Positions 36,654 to 46,597 are shown, numbered from the stretch's first letter. The stretch: DNA of 64,000 bases from an uncultured Paracoccaceae bacterium (GCA_947495795.1 CANMAI010000006.1:62001-126000), one strand, 5' to 3'. Notes: a model not told the origin generated them from the letters alone. A program made the numbers and translations.

Positions 36654-38774
36654 TTACGGGCCTCCGTAGATATAGGTGGGCAGCCAGAGTGCTATGGCGG
36701 GGAACGAGAAGACGAGGATGAGGCCGATGAGCTGGATGACCATGAACTGCATCATGCCGAGATAGATATCCTTGAGATCCCATTCCGGCACGACGCCTTT
36801 GAGGAAGTAGGCCGAAAGCGCCACGGGTGGCGAGAGCCAGGCGGTTTGGAGATTGACCGCGACGAGAATGCCGAACCAAGTGAGCATCTGGACTTCCGTG
36901 AGGCCCATGGGCTCTGCGAGGCCTACAACTACCGGGATGAGGATCGGCACGATGATCAGCACGATCGGGACCCATTCGAGCGGCCAGCCTAGGAGGAAGA
37001 TGAGCGCCATGATCATGATCAGGATGAAGACGGGTGCCATATCGAGGCTAAGGAGCAGATCTGTCATCATGCTGGGGGTGCCGAGGCGGGAGAAGACTGC
37101 GCCGAAGAAGTTGGATGCGGCGACGAGAAACATGATGAGGACGGTGATTTCCAGCGTCTTTATCAGCGCGTCATAGGCACCACCGAGGCTGAGCTTGCCG
37201 TAGGCCAGCGTGAGGAGGATGGCCCCGAAGGCCCCGCAGCCCGCCGCCTCTGTGGGGGTGGCCCAGCCCATGAGGATCGAGCCGAGGGCGGATGCCACGA
37301 GGAGGGACGGGGGGACGAGGCCGAGGAAGAACTCCTTGGCGACGAAGGCCATATCGTTGGGGCGATCTTCTTCCGGAAGGGGCGGGCCGAGGCTTGGATC
37401 CAGCCAGCAGCGGCCAAGCGCGTAGACGGCATAGAGGATGGCGAGCATGACGCCGGGAACAATGGCGGCGGCGAAGAGATCGGTGACGGGCACTTCCAGT
37501 ACCGGGCCCATCACGACGAGCATGATCGAGGGCGGGATGAGGATACCGAGCGTTCCGCCTGCGGTGATGGTGCCGGCGGCGAGCTGGACGTTGTAGCCCG
37601 AGCGGTTCATCGTTTTGGCGGCCATGATGCCGAGGATAGTGACCGATGCCCCGACGATGCCGGTGGCGGCGGCGAAGATCGTGGAGACGAAGAGAACGGC
37701 GAGGTAGAGCGCGCCATGGGTGCGGCTGAGCATGAGTTGGACGGAGGTGAAGAGACGCTCCATCAGGCCCGCCTTTTCCATCATGATGCCCATGAAGACA
37801 AAGAGAGGCACGGCGGCGAGTGTTTCTTCCAGCATCACGGAGTTGAACTGGAGGGCCTGGAGGAAGAAGACCAGCTGCGTGGAGAAGCCCCAGGCGCCGA
37901 AGGTGAAACCGAGAAATATGAGGGTGAAGCTGATCGGGAAGCCTACGAAGATCGCAAAGAGCATGACGGCGAGCATCACGAGGCCGATCACCGGCGGGGT
38001 AAGCTCGCCGAAGCCGGTTGCGCCCGAGAGGCTTTCCATGAGGGAGCCGAGGGGCAGGTAATCCGGAGCGAATATGGCTGTCATGATCGCGATGAGGACG
38101 ATGATGTAGACCGGCATGAACTTGAGGAAGATCCGCTCTCGGTGGTGCCCCATCTTGTAGAAGCATTTGAGTAGCTCGGACACGCCTTGCAGCAGGAGGA
38201 AGAAGACGCCGAGCGGCATGGCCGTACGGGCGGGGGCGAGAGGGGCCATGGATGATGTATCCATTGAGCGTTCCCATGTGACCCAGGCCTTGAACGTGTA
38301 TTCGGTGGAGACCCAGAGGAAGAACAGGAGGGCCGGGAAGTAGAAGGCCATGTAAAGCACAGCGTCGAGCGTGGCTTGTGTTTTGGGAGACCAGTTGCGG
38401 TAGAGGAAATCGGCGCGGATATGGACGCCGCGCAAAAGCGCGTAGCCTGCGCCGAGCATGAACATGGCGCCGGCAAACATGCGCGTTGTCTCGTAGGCCC
38501 AGAGCGTTGGGCCGAAATAGGCGCGGGCGGTTTCTTCATAGCCCTGTGCGATGAGGAAGCCGAACATGGAGCGGGAGAAGACCTCTGTGATCATCGCGGC
38601 CATGACGGGCAGCAGGAGAAGGCAGGCGATGCGGCCCACCCAGAGGTTCATGATATCTATGTTGGCGACGATGGGGCGGGCCCACGGTGTCATGTCTGGG
38701 GGTGTTTCGCCCGGTGGCGTCTGGTTGGCTTCGGCGATCAGCTCGTCGGTGATATCGAGATCTGTGTTTGTCAT
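36654..38774 (-). CDS. TRAP transporter permease, fused small and large subunits (DctQ-DctM)
   Basis: This 706-residue protein joins the 4-helix DctQ-like small subunit (about residues 35-220, including WVGRIACLLLLPVMAAMITEVF) to the large DctM permease (about 260-700). The permease part contains VPLFVFMGIMMEKAGLMERLF and GGTLGILIPPSIMLVVMG, typical of DctM. GAGG precedes the ATG at 38774. With the DctP protein encoded upstream it forms a secondary, Na+-coupled uptake system for an organic acid or polyol. A fused form is known but less common. Confidence 0.92.
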   Translation of the reverse strand: MTNTDLDITDELIAEANQTPPGETPPDMTPWARPIVANIDIMNLWVGRIACLLLLPVMAAMITEVFSRSMFGFLIAQGYEETARAYFGPTLWAYETTRMFAGAMFMLGAGYALLRGVHIRADFLYRNWSPKTQATLDAVLYMAFYFPALLFFLWVSTEYTFKAWVTWERSMDTSSMAPLAPARTAMPLGVFFLLLQGVSELLKCFYKMGHHRERIFLKFMPVYIIVLIAIMTAIFAPDYLPLGSLMESLSGATGFGELTPPVIGLVMLAVMLFAIFVGFPISFTLIFLGFTFGAWGFSTQLVFFLQALQFNSVMLEETLAAVPLFVFMGIMMEKAGLMERLFTSVQLMLSRTHGALYLAVLFVSTIFAAATGIVGASVTILGIMAAKTMNRSGYNVQLAAGTITAGGTLGILIPPSIMLVVMGPVLEVPVTDLFAAAIVPGVMLAILYAVYALGRCWLDPSLGPPLPEEDRPNDMAFVAKEFFLGLVPPSLLVASALGSILMGWATPTEAAGCGAFGAILLTLAYGKLSLGGAYDALIKTLEITVLIMFLVAASNFFGAVFSRLGTPSMMTDLLLSLDMAPVFILIMIMALIFLLGWPLEWVPIVLIIVPILIPVVVGLAEPMGLTEVQMLTWFGILVAVNLQTAWLSPPVALSAYFLKGVVPEWDLKDIYLGMMQFMVIQLIGLILVFSFPAIALWLPTYIYGGP

Positions 38775-38830
38775 GGGATCCTCGAGGCTGGTGCCCGGGC
38801 GACAATACTGCCGCCCGGATCTGTCAGAAC

Positions 38831-38883
38831 GGTGGGTTAGCACCCACCCTACGAGCTGCGGGTAGGGTGGGTGCTAACCCACC
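38831..38883. repeat. GTAGGGTGGGT-family inverted repeat (TRAP genes)
   Basis: Two 22-base arms (38831..38852 and 38862..38883) are perfect inverted copies, each with the core GGGTGGGT or its complement, separated by about 9 bases. Lies between the TRAP binding-protein and permease genes. Confidence 0.8.
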
Positions 38884-38894
38884 GCCCCCTTTGC

Positions 38895-39989
38895 CTATTT
38901 CAGCGTATCGGCGAAGGCTTTGCCGAGGTTCGCGTTGGATGTCTGGGCACCGGCCCAGAACGGCACCGCGATCTCCGCGAAATCCTTCTGGGACTGCCAG
39001 ACCTCGGCGAAGAATGCGTTTTCTTCTGCGTTCTTCTCAAGGGAGGCGCGCGCCGCTGTCATGTACTCGGAGAAATAGTCCTCCGGTGTGTCATGCAGGA
39101 TGACGCCGTGGTTTTCCGTGAGGTCTTTCAGCGCCTTGCCGTTTTCGTAGATGCGGTAGGACATGGCTTTGGAGAGCGATGCGTTGGCCGCAACTTCGAG
39201 GGCTTTTTTCTCCAGATCGGTGAGGCCTTCATAGACGTCGCCATTAATGTAGAGATCGGCGTTCACAACCACTTGGTGGAGGCCCTGGAGGTAGTAGTGC
39301 TTCAGGACTTTCTGGAAGCCGAACACGCTATCGGGCTTCGGGCAGCACCATTCGGCGGCATCAATCGTGCCTTTTTCAAGCGCGGGCAGGATGTCTCCAC
39401 CGCCCATGGCCACGGAGGCCACGCCGATATCCTTGTATGTCTGGCCCGGGATGCCGGGAGGTGTGCGGAAGCGGTACTTGCGGAAATCGGCCATGGAGTT
39501 GATCGGTTCCTTGAACCAACCGAGGGCCTCGGGGCCAACGGGCTGGAGCATGAACCCTTTGACGTTCACGCCCATCTCGTCCCAGAGCTGGTCGTAGAGC
39601 TCCTTGCCGCCGCCATACTGGAACCAGCTGAGAAACGCGATGTTGTCGATGCCCACACCGGCGCCTGCGACGGGCGAGCCGAAGAGCATGGCGGCGGGGT
39701 GTTTGCCGGACCAGTAATGCGTCCAGGCAAAGCCGCCCTCGATCAGGCCGCTATCGACCGCATCGAGCGTTTCGCGCACGCCCACAACGGCACCGGCGGG
39801 CAGCACTTCGATCTGGAGGCTTCCGTTGGTGAGATCGGAGACGTCCTGCGCGAAGTCTTCGAGCATGAAGACTTCATCGGCTTTGGCCGGGATCACGGAT
39901 TGTACGCGAATGACGGTCTGCGCGAAGCTCGTCGAGGCGATCATCGTGAGACCCAGCGCGCCCGCTGTAATGGTTTTCAGGTTTAGCAT
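38895..39989 (-). CDS. TRAP transporter solute-binding protein (DctP)
   Basis: This 364-residue periplasmic binding protein has a Sec signal (cleavage near TSFAQ, residue 23). The TRAP pattern is seen in LEVLPAGAVVGVRETLDAV and in KYRFRTPPGIPGQTYKDIG, followed by ALEKGTIDAAEWCCPKPD, which resembles the TakP-like 2-oxo-acid and polyol-binding subgroup. Encoded just upstream of the fused permease. Confidence 0.9.
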   Translation of the reverse strand: MLNLKTITAGALGLTMIASTSFAQTVIRVQSVIPAKADEVFMLEDFAQDVSDLTNGSLQIEVLPAGAVVGVRETLDAVDSGLIEGGFAWTHYWSGKHPAAMLFGSPVAGAGVGIDNIAFLSWFQYGGGKELYDQLWDEMGVNVKGFMLQPVGPEALGWFKEPINSMADFRKYRFRTPPGIPGQTYKDIGVASVAMGGGDILPALEKGTIDAAEWCCPKPDSVFGFQKVLKHYYLQGLHQVVVNADLYINGDVYEGLTDLEKKALEVAANASLSKAMSYRIYENGKALKDLTENHGVILHDTPEDYFSEYMTAARASLEKNAEENAFFAEVWQSQKDFAEIAVPFWAGAQTSNANLGKAFADTLK

Positions 39990-40101
39990 TTAGTCCTCCC
40001 TTGGGATCTTGCCTTCTGTTTTTTGTTCTGGCTGGGAGCGAAGGCTTTAGCCCCGGCCGGTTTAGTCAACTGTTGGCCGTGTTGGCCGTGATTGCAATCT
40101 T

Positions 40102-40770
40102 TCAGTGGCCCTTTCCGAGTTGGTAGCCCTCGATCAGGCCGAGCATGGGGCCGACGCCATTGGTGGCATCGAATGCGCCGCGGAAGAACATCTCTCCCGC
40201 GACATAAACAAGAACCAGAAGCCCGACCCACGAGATCCACGGGAAGCGAGCAAGCAGGTTCATGATCATGGTGGCGGCGAAGGCCATGAGAACGATGGCG
40301 AGGCCGAGGCCGAAGACCAGCATCTGTGTGTTGCCATCGGCGATGGCAGCGACGGCGAGCACGTTATCGAGCGACATGGAGACATCGGCGATTGTGATGG
40401 AGATGAGCGCCGAGGCGAGCGTGCGCTGGGGCGGGCCGGTATAGCCCATATCGGCGTTTCCAGCGGCTGCGAGCACGGTTTCGGCCTGCGCATCCACATT
40501 CTCGCGGATCTCCGTATAGAGGCGCCAGCAGACCCAGAAGAGGAGAAGACTGCCCACGAAGAGGAGGCCCGGAATATCGAGGAGGGTGGTGGCGACCACT
40601 GCGAAGACGATGCGGAGGACGGCTGCGATTACCATGCCGAAGAGAATGGCCTTCTTGCGCAACTCTGGTGCGAGGCTGGCGGCGGCCATGCCGATGATGA
40701 GCGCGTTATCCCCCGAAAGGATGAGATCGGCGATGATGATCTTGGAGAAATCGAGGGCGGTGTCCATCAT
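40102..40770 (-). CDS. TerC-family integral membrane protein
   Basis: This 222-residue protein has about seven membrane helices and the family's acidic pairs in [10 protein letters not shown] and [12 protein letters not shown]. Related proteins export Mn2+ or confer tellurite resistance. Its ATG overlaps the stop of the GMC oxidoreductase gene by 4 bases, so it is coupled to that enzyme. Confidence 0.9.
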   Translation of the reverse strand: MMDTALDFSKIIIADLILSGDNALIIGMAAASLAPELRKKAILFGMVIAAVLRIVFAVVATTLLDIPGLLFVGSLLLFWVCWRLYTEIRENVDAQAETVLAAAGNADMGYTGPPQRTLASALISITIADVSMSLDNVLAVAAIADGNTQMLVFGLGLAIVLMAFAATMIMNLLARFPWISWVGLLVLVYVAGEMFFRGAFDATNGVGPMLGLIEGYQLGKGH

Positions 40771-42383
40771 GCGCGAAGATCCTCCAGGATCATGTCGGAG
40801 GCTTTTTCGCCGATCATGATGGTGGGCGCGTTGGTATTGCCGGAGGTAATCTCCGGCATGATGGAGGCATCAGCGACGCGCAGGCCCTTGATTCCGTGCA
40901 CCTTGAGGCGCGGATCGACGACGGCCAGTGGATCGGTGCCCATTTTGCAGGTGCCGGTGGGGTGGTAGATTGTGGTGGCGGTGTTGCGCGCCCATTGGAG
41001 GAGGCTCTCATCATCCTCTGCTTCCGGCCCCGGTGCGTGTTCTGCCGTGATGAACTGTGAGAGCGGTTTTTCGGCTGCGATCTTGCGGGCGATGCGGATG
41101 CCATCCACAAGTGTCTGGCAATCGAGCGGGGTGGCGAGATAATTCGGGTGGATTGCGGGTGCATCTTCCATGTTGGGCGTCTTGAGGCGGATCTCGCCCC
41201 GGCTTTCGGGGCGGAGTTGCAGGACGGAGGCTGTGAACGCCGAGAATGGGTGCGGGCCATCGGCAGGATTATCCGCGCTGAAGGGCTGGATGTGGAACTG
41301 GATATCGGGTGTTTCGAGATCCTCGCGGGTTTTGAGAAAGCCAGTGCCGAGGGAGGCTGCCATCGTCATCGGGCCGGTGCGGGAGAGGGCGAATTGCGCG
41401 GCCATTGCGACCTTGCGGGCGATGCTGCGGGTTTCGGTATTTATGGTGGGCAGCGTGCAGCGGTAGACAGGGCGGGCTTGCAGGTGATCCTGCATGGCCT
41501 TGCCGACACCGGGGGCGTTGTGCTGCACGTCGATGCCGAGGGCCTGAAGCTCCTCACCATGGCCGATGCCCGCTGTCATCAGGATCTGGGGGGAGCCGAT
41601 GGCACCTGCTGAGAGGATGATTTCGCGGGTGGCTTGAACGGTTTTGAGTGTGCCGTTCTGGCGGATGGTGAGGCCGGTGGCCACACGGCCCTCGATATGC
41701 AGCTTGTGTACGGGGGCGTTGGTCAGGATCTGGAGGTTGGGGCGGGACTTGGCGGGCGTGAGATAGGCTTTGGCAGACGAGCAGCGCCAGCCGCCCCGCA
41801 TGGTGAGCTGGAAATGCCCCACGCCGTCCTGATCGCCTTCGTTGTAATCGGGGTTGCGGGCAAAACCTGCTGCTTCCGCGGCCTCTACCCATGCATCCAC
41901 GATCTGGCGGGAGAGGCGGGAGCGGGAGACGGAGAGCGGGCCGCCCGCCCCGCGCTCCGCCGTTTCGCCATCTTCCCAGTGTTCCGCGCGTTTGAAGAGG
42001 GGGAGCACGTCTTCCCACGCCCAGGCGGGATTGCCGAGCTGGCGCCAGCGATCGAAATCCTGCGCCTGGCCGCGCACGTAGAGAAGCCCGTTGATGGAGG
42101 AGGATCCGCCGAGGGTTTTGCCGCGCGGCCACGGTATGGCGCGGCCATTCAGGCCCGGGTCCGGTTCCGTTTTGTAGCACCAATCGGTTTTCGGGTTACC
42201 CATCGTCTTGAAGTAGCCGACGGGGATGTGGATCCAGGGGTTGGTGTCTGGCGGTCCGGCCTCAATCAGGAGGACCCGTATCGAGGGATCGGCAGAGAGC
42301 CTGTTGGCCACTACGCATCCGGCCGAGCCTGCGCCTACGACCACGACATCGGCCGTGTAATCTGCGGAATGTTCCGCCACCAA
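40767..42383 (-). CDS. GMC-family FAD oxidoreductase (choline dehydrogenase-like)
   Basis: This enzyme has an FAD-binding [17 protein letters not shown] near the N-terminus, the GMC signature [18 protein letters not shown] and a catalytic-site histidine in [12 protein letters not shown]. It oxidises an alcohol to an aldehyde and passes electrons to a quinone or O2. The start is uncertain: GGGGAGGA lies too close to the GTG at 42389, so TTG at 42383 or GTG at 42380 is preferred. It is divergent from an IclR regulator gene, which probably controls it. Confidence 0.88.
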   Translation of the reverse strand: MVAEHSADYTADVVVVGAGSAGCVVANRLSADPSIRVLLIEAGPPDTNPWIHIPVGYFKTMGNPKTDWCYKTEPDPGLNGRAIPWPRGKTLGGSSSINGLLYVRGQAQDFDRWRQLGNPAWAWEDVLPLFKRAEHWEDGETAERGAGGPLSVSRSRLSRQIVDAWVEAAEAAGFARNPDYNEGDQDGVGHFQLTMRGGWRCSSAKAYLTPAKSRPNLQILTNAPVHKLHIEGRVATGLTIRQNGTLKTVQATREIILSAGAIGSPQILMTAGIGHGEELQALGIDVQHNAPGVGKAMQDHLQARPVYRCTLPTINTETRSIARKVAMAAQFALSRTGPMTMAASLGTGFLKTREDLETPDIQFHIQPFSADNPADGPHPFSAFTASVLQLRPESRGEIRLKTPNMEDAPAIHPNYLATPLDCQTLVDGIRIARKIAAEKPLSQFITAEHAPGPEAEDDESLLQWARNTATTIYHPTGTCKMGTDPLAVVDPRLKVHGIKGLRVADASIMPEITSGNTNAPTIMIGEKASDMILEDLRA

Positions 42384-42553
42384 TCGCACTCCTCCCCGGA
42401 GTATTTGACGCTGTGCGTCAATTTTTGAGACTTTTTGTCTCGATTATTGCCAGAAAAGCAGTAAGCTGACGTATACGCAAGGATTCTTTGGAGGCTGTTG
42501 AAGACGTGACCGCTGCTTTGATAAGCACTTGTGCCTGGGCCCTCATGTGGGGC

Positions 42554-42576
42554 GGTGGGCAGATTGCCCACCCTAC
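42554..42576. repeat. GTAGGGTGGGT-family element, single arm
   Basis: One 23-base arm, read GTAGGGTGGGCA... on the - strand, lies directly before the IclR start (42583). It is the only copy without a clear partner arm and sits where a ribosome-binding site is expected. Confidence 0.6.
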
Positions 42577-42582
42577 CGGCTG

Positions 42583-43335
42583 ATGGCCGAGCTTGCGCCC
42601 AATCTGCGGACCCTGCGCCTGCTGGAGCTGATCGGCGGGGCGGATGCTCCGATTACGGGGCCGGATCTGCAGGCCGCGATGGGGCTTTCCAAGCAGACCG
42701 TGCACCGACTGTGCAAAACGCTTGAGGCGGAGGGGTTCATAATGAGTGCTGCCGGAGCGCGGGGCTGGGTGCCTGCGGCGCGTGCCGTAGCGCTTGGGCA
42801 GGGCGTTCTGGCCAACGGGCGGTTTCACAGCGCGCGGCATCAGATCCTGAAGCGTGTTTCGCGGATCGTGGGAGAGACGGTGAACTTCGTCGTGCCGGAA
42901 GCGGAGGGGATGTTCTATCTCGACCGTGTGGAGGCCGACTGGCCCTTCCGTGTGCTGTTGCCGGTTGGGAGCCATGTGCCGTTTCACTGCACGGCGAGTG
43001 GTAAGGTTTTTCTGTCCAGTCTGGCGGCTCGACCGCGCAAGGCCATGGTGCGCGGGCTGGATCTGAGCGCACATACGCAAACGACACACCGGGTGGCGGA
43101 TGCTCTGCTCGACGAATTGGCGGAGATTGCGGAGCGTGGATATGCGCTGGACCGGGAAGAATTCTTCGAAGGTATGGTGGCCATTGCGGTTCCTGTGAAA
43201 GACGGAGAGGGGCGCTTTCTGGCAGCATTGGCCACGCATGGGCCCGTACAGCGACTGTCGGTGGAGCGCGCAGCTGCGCAGTTTCCCGTGCTGAAGGAGG
43301 CGGCGGATGACCTGCGGGAGGTTCTGCTGGCCTGA
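42583..43335 (+). CDS. IclR-family transcriptional regulator
   Basis: This 250-residue regulator has an N-terminal winged HTH (LRLLELIGGAD... QAAMGLSKQTVHRLCKTLE) and a C-terminal effector domain with LPVGSHVPFHCTASGKVFLS and YALDREEFFEGMVAIAVPV. The ATG at 42583 is chosen because family similarity begins there; the 18 codons upstream cross a repeat. Divergent from the GMC oxidoreductase gene, its probable target. Confidence 0.88.
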   Translation: MAELAPNLRTLRLLELIGGADAPITGPDLQAAMGLSKQTVHRLCKTLEAEGFIMSAAGARGWVPAARAVALGQGVLANGRFHSARHQILKRVSRIVGETVNFVVPEAEGMFYLDRVEADWPFRVLLPVGSHVPFHCTASGKVFLSSLAARPRKAMVRGLDLSAHTQTTHRVADALLDELAEIAERGYALDREEFFEGMVAIAVPVKDGEGRFLAALATHGPVQRLSVERAAAQFPVLKEAADDLREVLLA

Positions 43336-43410
43336 TGGCACCATGGATTATTCAGAATAGATGCCCGATTTTCGGCGGCACGCGGTTTTGCAATCGCGTA
43401 AGGTTTCGCC

Positions 43411-44469
43411 ATGCTGTTTCAACTGCCAAGCAATGACATCCTCTACGAAGCCCTTCTGGCCCGTGACGAAAGCTATGAGGGGCGTGCCTATGTCGGTGTG
43501 ACGTCTACCGGGGTTTTCTGTCGGCTGAGCTGCCCCGCGCGCAATCCGAAGAAGGAGAACTGCCAGTTCTTTGAACGGGTTGGTGAATGTATCGAGGCAG
43601 GTTTCCGGGCGTGCAGACGGTGCCATCCGCTGGCGCCGATGGCGGCTGCCGAGCCCGCGATTGCAGCGCTTCTGGAGGCATTGGAGATGCGGGTGGGGCA
43701 TCGCTGGCGGGAGGAGGATGTGGCGGCGATGGGGTTTGATCCTTCGACTGTGCGCCGGGCCTTTCGGCGGCATTTCGGAATGACGTTCCTGGAGATGGCC
43801 CGACAACGGCGGGTGCGCGACGGTGTGACAACACTGGCGGCGGGCGGGAGCGTGATCGAGGCGCAGATGGATGCCGGATTTTCCTCTCCAAGTGCATTTC
43901 GCGCAGCCTTTGCCAAGCTGCTGGGGCAGGCGCCCGGGCGGTTTGTGGAGGATGCGCTGCTGCGGGCGGATTGGATCGAGACGCCACTGGGTGCGATGAT
44001 CGCGGTGAGCGATGCACGGGCCTTGCATCTGTTGGAATTTCTGGAACGCAAGGCGCTCGCTGCCGAGCTGAAGGCCTTGCAGGCGCGGGTGAAGGGGGAC
44101 CTCGGGTTCGGGAGTTTTCCGGCGACCGAGCAGGTGCGCGAGGAGTTGCGGCGTTTCTTTGCAGGTGAAGCGGCGAAATTTGATGTTCCATTGGCGATGG
44201 GCGGCACACCTTTCTCAAGGCGGGTATGGCAGGCTTTGTGCGAGATCCCGGCGGGCGAGACGCGGAGCTACAAGGATATAGCGGAGGCCATCGGGCAGCC
44301 CACGGCCACGCGCGCGGTGGCGCGGGCCAACGGGGCCAATCCGCTGGCACTGGTGGTGCCGTGCCACCGGGTGATCGGGGCGGATGGCTCTCTCACCGGG
44401 TATGGTGGCGGGCTGTGGCGCAAGCAACGGCTGATCGAACTGGAACGGCAATACCTTAAGGCGGGATAG
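43411..44469 (+). CDS. ada: Ada-type methylated-DNA repair protein and transcriptional activator
   Basis: This 352-residue fusion has three parts. The N-terminal Zn-binding methylphosphotriester domain has cysteines 37, 41, 68 and 71, matching the E. coli Ada set, followed by an AraC-type HTH domain (about 85-180). The C-terminal O6-methylguanine-DNA methyltransferase has the active-site PCHRV near residue 318. It accepts methyl groups from alkylated DNA and, once methylated, activates repair genes. The alkB gene often found beside it is absent. Confidence 0.95.
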   Translation: MLFQLPSNDILYEALLARDESYEGRAYVGVTSTGVFCRLSCPARNPKKENCQFFERVGECIEAGFRACRRCHPLAPMAAAEPAIAALLEALEMRVGHRWREEDVAAMGFDPSTVRRAFRRHFGMTFLEMARQRRVRDGVTTLAAGGSVIEAQMDAGFSSPSAFRAAFAKLLGQAPGRFVEDALLRADWIETPLGAMIAVSDARALHLLEFLERKALAAELKALQARVKGDLGFGSFPATEQVREELRRFFAGEAAKFDVPLAMGGTPFSRRVWQALCEIPAGETRSYKDIAEAIGQPTATRAVARANGANPLALVVPCHRVIGADGSLTGYGGGLWRKQRLIELERQYLKAG

Positions 44470-44480
44470 GGGAAGACGGG

Positions 44481-45242
44481 ATGAGTGAGCAGGCGAAGAG
44501 AGCGGAAGAGTTTGCGGCGCTGCATGTGCCGGGCGCGCCGTTGGTGCTTTACAATATATGGGATGCAGGAAGTGCTGGCGCGGTTGCCAAGGCAGGAGCT
44601 GCGGCTTTGGCGACGGGCAGTTGGTCTGTTGCAGCGGCGCAGGGATATGCAGATGGGGAGAGCATTCCGTTGCCGTTTCTCCTGCAGATCGTGGAGCGGA
44701 TCGTGACCAGTGTTGAGTTGCCGCTTACGGTGGATTTTGAAGGCGGCTATGCGGTGGCGCCCGAGGCGTTGGCTGAGAATGTGAGCAGGCTGATCGCTGC
44801 GGGTGCGATCGGCATCAACTTCGAGGATCAGATCGTCGGTGGAGAAGGGCTGCACACGATGGATGTGCAGGCAGCGCGGATTGTGGCTGCGCGGGCGGCG
44901 GCCATGGCGGCAGGCGTGCCGCTGTTCATCAATGCGCGGACGGATCTCTTTTTGAAGGAAAAGGATGCGGGGCGGCACGGTGCGCTTGTGGAAGAGGCCG
45001 TTGACAGAGGTCTGCGCTATGCCGAGGCGGGTGCGAGCGGCTTTTTTGTGCCCGGACTGGTGACGCCTGATCTGATCCGCGCGGTTTGTGAGGGCGTTGG
45101 CGTGCCGGTGAATGTGATGATGAAGGATGGTATGGGCAGCAGCGCCGATCTGGCAGGGCTTGGTGTTGCACGGATCAGCTACGGGCCTGCACCCTATTTC
45201 ACGGCTATGAAGGACCTTAAGGCGCGGGTGCCAGTGACCTGA
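44481..45242 (+). CDS. Isocitrate lyase/PEP mutase family protein
   Basis: This 253-residue enzyme of the ICL/PEPM superfamily has an N-terminal VLYNIWDAGSAGAVAKAG, Mg2+-binding residues around LTVDFEGGY and INFEDQIVGG, and FINARTDLFL. It lacks the long C-terminal part of isocitrate lyase, so a methylisocitrate-lyase-like or phosphonate-type C-C lyase is more likely. It lies 11 bases after ada. Substrate unknown. Confidence 0.87.
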   Translation: MSEQAKRAEEFAALHVPGAPLVLYNIWDAGSAGAVAKAGAAALATGSWSVAAAQGYADGESIPLPFLLQIVERIVTSVELPLTVDFEGGYAVAPEALAENVSRLIAAGAIGINFEDQIVGGEGLHTMDVQAARIVAARAAAMAAGVPLFINARTDLFLKEKDAGRHGALVEEAVDRGLRYAEAGASGFFVPGLVTPDLIRAVCEGVGVPVNVMMKDGMGSSADLAGLGVARISYGPAPYFTAMKDLKARVPVT

Positions 45243-45282
45243 CTTCTCGCCTGAGAGGCGAACGCTGTAAGTTTTGCGACAA

Positions 45283-45367
45283 TTAACCTGATTTTGACTA
45301 AGTGTTTCCAAATGCGTCACATTTCAGTCTAACTGCCACCAAGTTTGCTCGATTAACGGATCGTTAG
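45283..45367. promoter_or_regulatory. Two CtrA-like sites upstream of the Hint-domain gene
   Basis: TTAA-N7-TTGA (45283..45297) and TTAA-N7-TTAG (45353..45367) each differ from the CtrA consensus TTAA-N7-TTAA by one base. They lie 137 and 67 bases upstream of the gene start. Regulation by CtrA is an inference from pattern alone. Confidence 0.45.
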
Positions 45368-45419
45368 TGACAACCCGTGGCGAGCAGTGCGCCTGTAACA
45401 AGTGTGAGAGTGAGTAAAA

Positions 45420-46460
45420 ATGCCAGACTATTCCTTCTATGCATATTCCAATCTTGATCTCGGCGGAAACGGCGGAGATCAAAACTCGTTTGCTGACTTT
45501 AATCCCGGTTCTCAGTTTTCCGCAGGGGGCACTGTGGAAACCATGACCATCACGGATGATGATACAGTTTTAGATGACGAGGGTTCGAATGGCGGTCAGA
45601 CTGTAGACGGCTCTCAGCAGACGTTGACATCGGACTTTGGGACCAGCAGCGCAGGCCAGGTTGTTCAAAGTGTGTACCAGTGGGAGTTCGAGAATACGAC
45701 CACGGGCGAAACTGGTACGCTCTTTCTCATTCGCATCTATGAAGGAACTGATCCGAGCAACCCGGGAGCTCAGGATGGCCAGTATTTCTACGCTTCGGAT
45801 ATTGCGCTGAACCCGGGTGATAGTTTTGTGTACTCGAACGGCAATTATATCGGGCAGGCCAATTACTCGGAGCTGCTTGGCCCGGCAGCACCTTGTTTTG
45901 TGCGCGGCACGATGATCGAGACGGATCGGGGTGCCGTGGCTGTTGAGGATTTGGCTGAGGGTGATCTGGTGCGGACGCGTGATAGTGGCCTGCAGCCGGT
46001 GCGCTGGGTCGGCTCGCGCCGGATTGCGGCGAAAGGTGATTTTGCGCCCGTGGTGATCGGCAAGGATGTGCTGGGCAATGCGGAAGAATTGCTGCTTTCC
46101 CAGAACCACCGCGTGCTTCTGACGGGCTGGAAGGCGCAGGCGCTTTTCGATCAGGCCGAAGTGCTGGTGACGGCCAAATCGCTGGTGAATGACGATGCCG
46201 TTTATGTGCGGCCGGGCGGCACGGTGGATTACTTCCATGTGCTTTTCGATGCGCATCAGATCATCTTTGCCAACGGCGTGGAGACAGAGAGCTTCCACCC
46301 CGGCATGGACGGTGTGGGCATGGCTTCCGATGCCGTGCGTGCCGAAGTTCTGGCGCTCTTCCCCGAGCTTGCCGATGATGCTTCCCTTTACGGGCCTGTG
46401 GTACGCGCCACGCTCGGCGGCCATGAAGAGGCTTTGCTGGCCTCCAACGTCGCGGGCTGA
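45420..46460 (+). CDS. Hint-domain (Hedgehog/intein-type) protein
   Basis: This is a 346-residue protein. The N-terminal 155 residues are acidic, glycine- and asparagine-rich and repeat-poor, like secreted calcium-binding proteins but without clear nonapeptides. From about residue 158 a Hint domain begins at APCFVRGTMIETDRG, where Cys replaces the first splice-site residue, and continues with VEDLAEGDLVRTRD, LLLSQNHRVLLTG, HVLFDAHQIIFANG and VETESFHPG. Such proteins are frequent in Rhodobacterales; autoproteolysis is possible. No Sec signal is seen, so a type I secretion route would be needed for export. Confidence 0.88.
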   Translation: MPDYSFYAYSNLDLGGNGGDQNSFADFNPGSQFSAGGTVETMTITDDDTVLDDEGSNGGQTVDGSQQTLTSDFGTSSAGQVVQSVYQWEFENTTTGETGTLFLIRIYEGTDPSNPGAQDGQYFYASDIALNPGDSFVYSNGNYIGQANYSELLGPAAPCFVRGTMIETDRGAVAVEDLAEGDLVRTRDSGLQPVRWVGSRRIAAKGDFAPVVIGKDVLGNAEELLLSQNHRVLLTGWKAQALFDQAEVLVTAKSLVNDDAVYVRPGGTVDYFHVLFDAHQIIFANGVETESFHPGMDGVGMASDAVRAEVLALFPELADDASLYGPVVRATLGGHEEALLASNVAG

Positions 46461-46466
46461 AAAGAC

Positions 46467-46498
46467 GGGTGCCGCGCCCCTTTCGGCGTGTGGCACCC
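46467..46498 (+). terminator. Hairpin after the Hint-domain gene
   Basis: GGGTGCC and GGCACCC flank a partly paired inner region (GCGCC...GGCG). There is no T-run after it, so it is a weak or Rho-assisted terminator candidate. Confidence 0.45.
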
Positions 46499-46538
46499 CT
46501 CCGCTCCCGGGAATGGCGCGTTTGGGCGCGCCAACCCC

Positions 46539-46567
46539 TTGCAAGTTGCGAACCCGCACCGTATCTC
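46539..46567 (+). promoter_or_regulatory. Candidate sigma-70 promoter for secE-nusG
   Basis: TTGCAA (46539..46544) is followed after 17 bases by TATCTC (46562..46567), 31 bases before the secE start. Spacing is ideal; the -10 is only a fair match. Confidence 0.45.
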
Positions 46568-46597
46568 ACACTTCAGTTCACCGGGAGCGCAGCAAGA

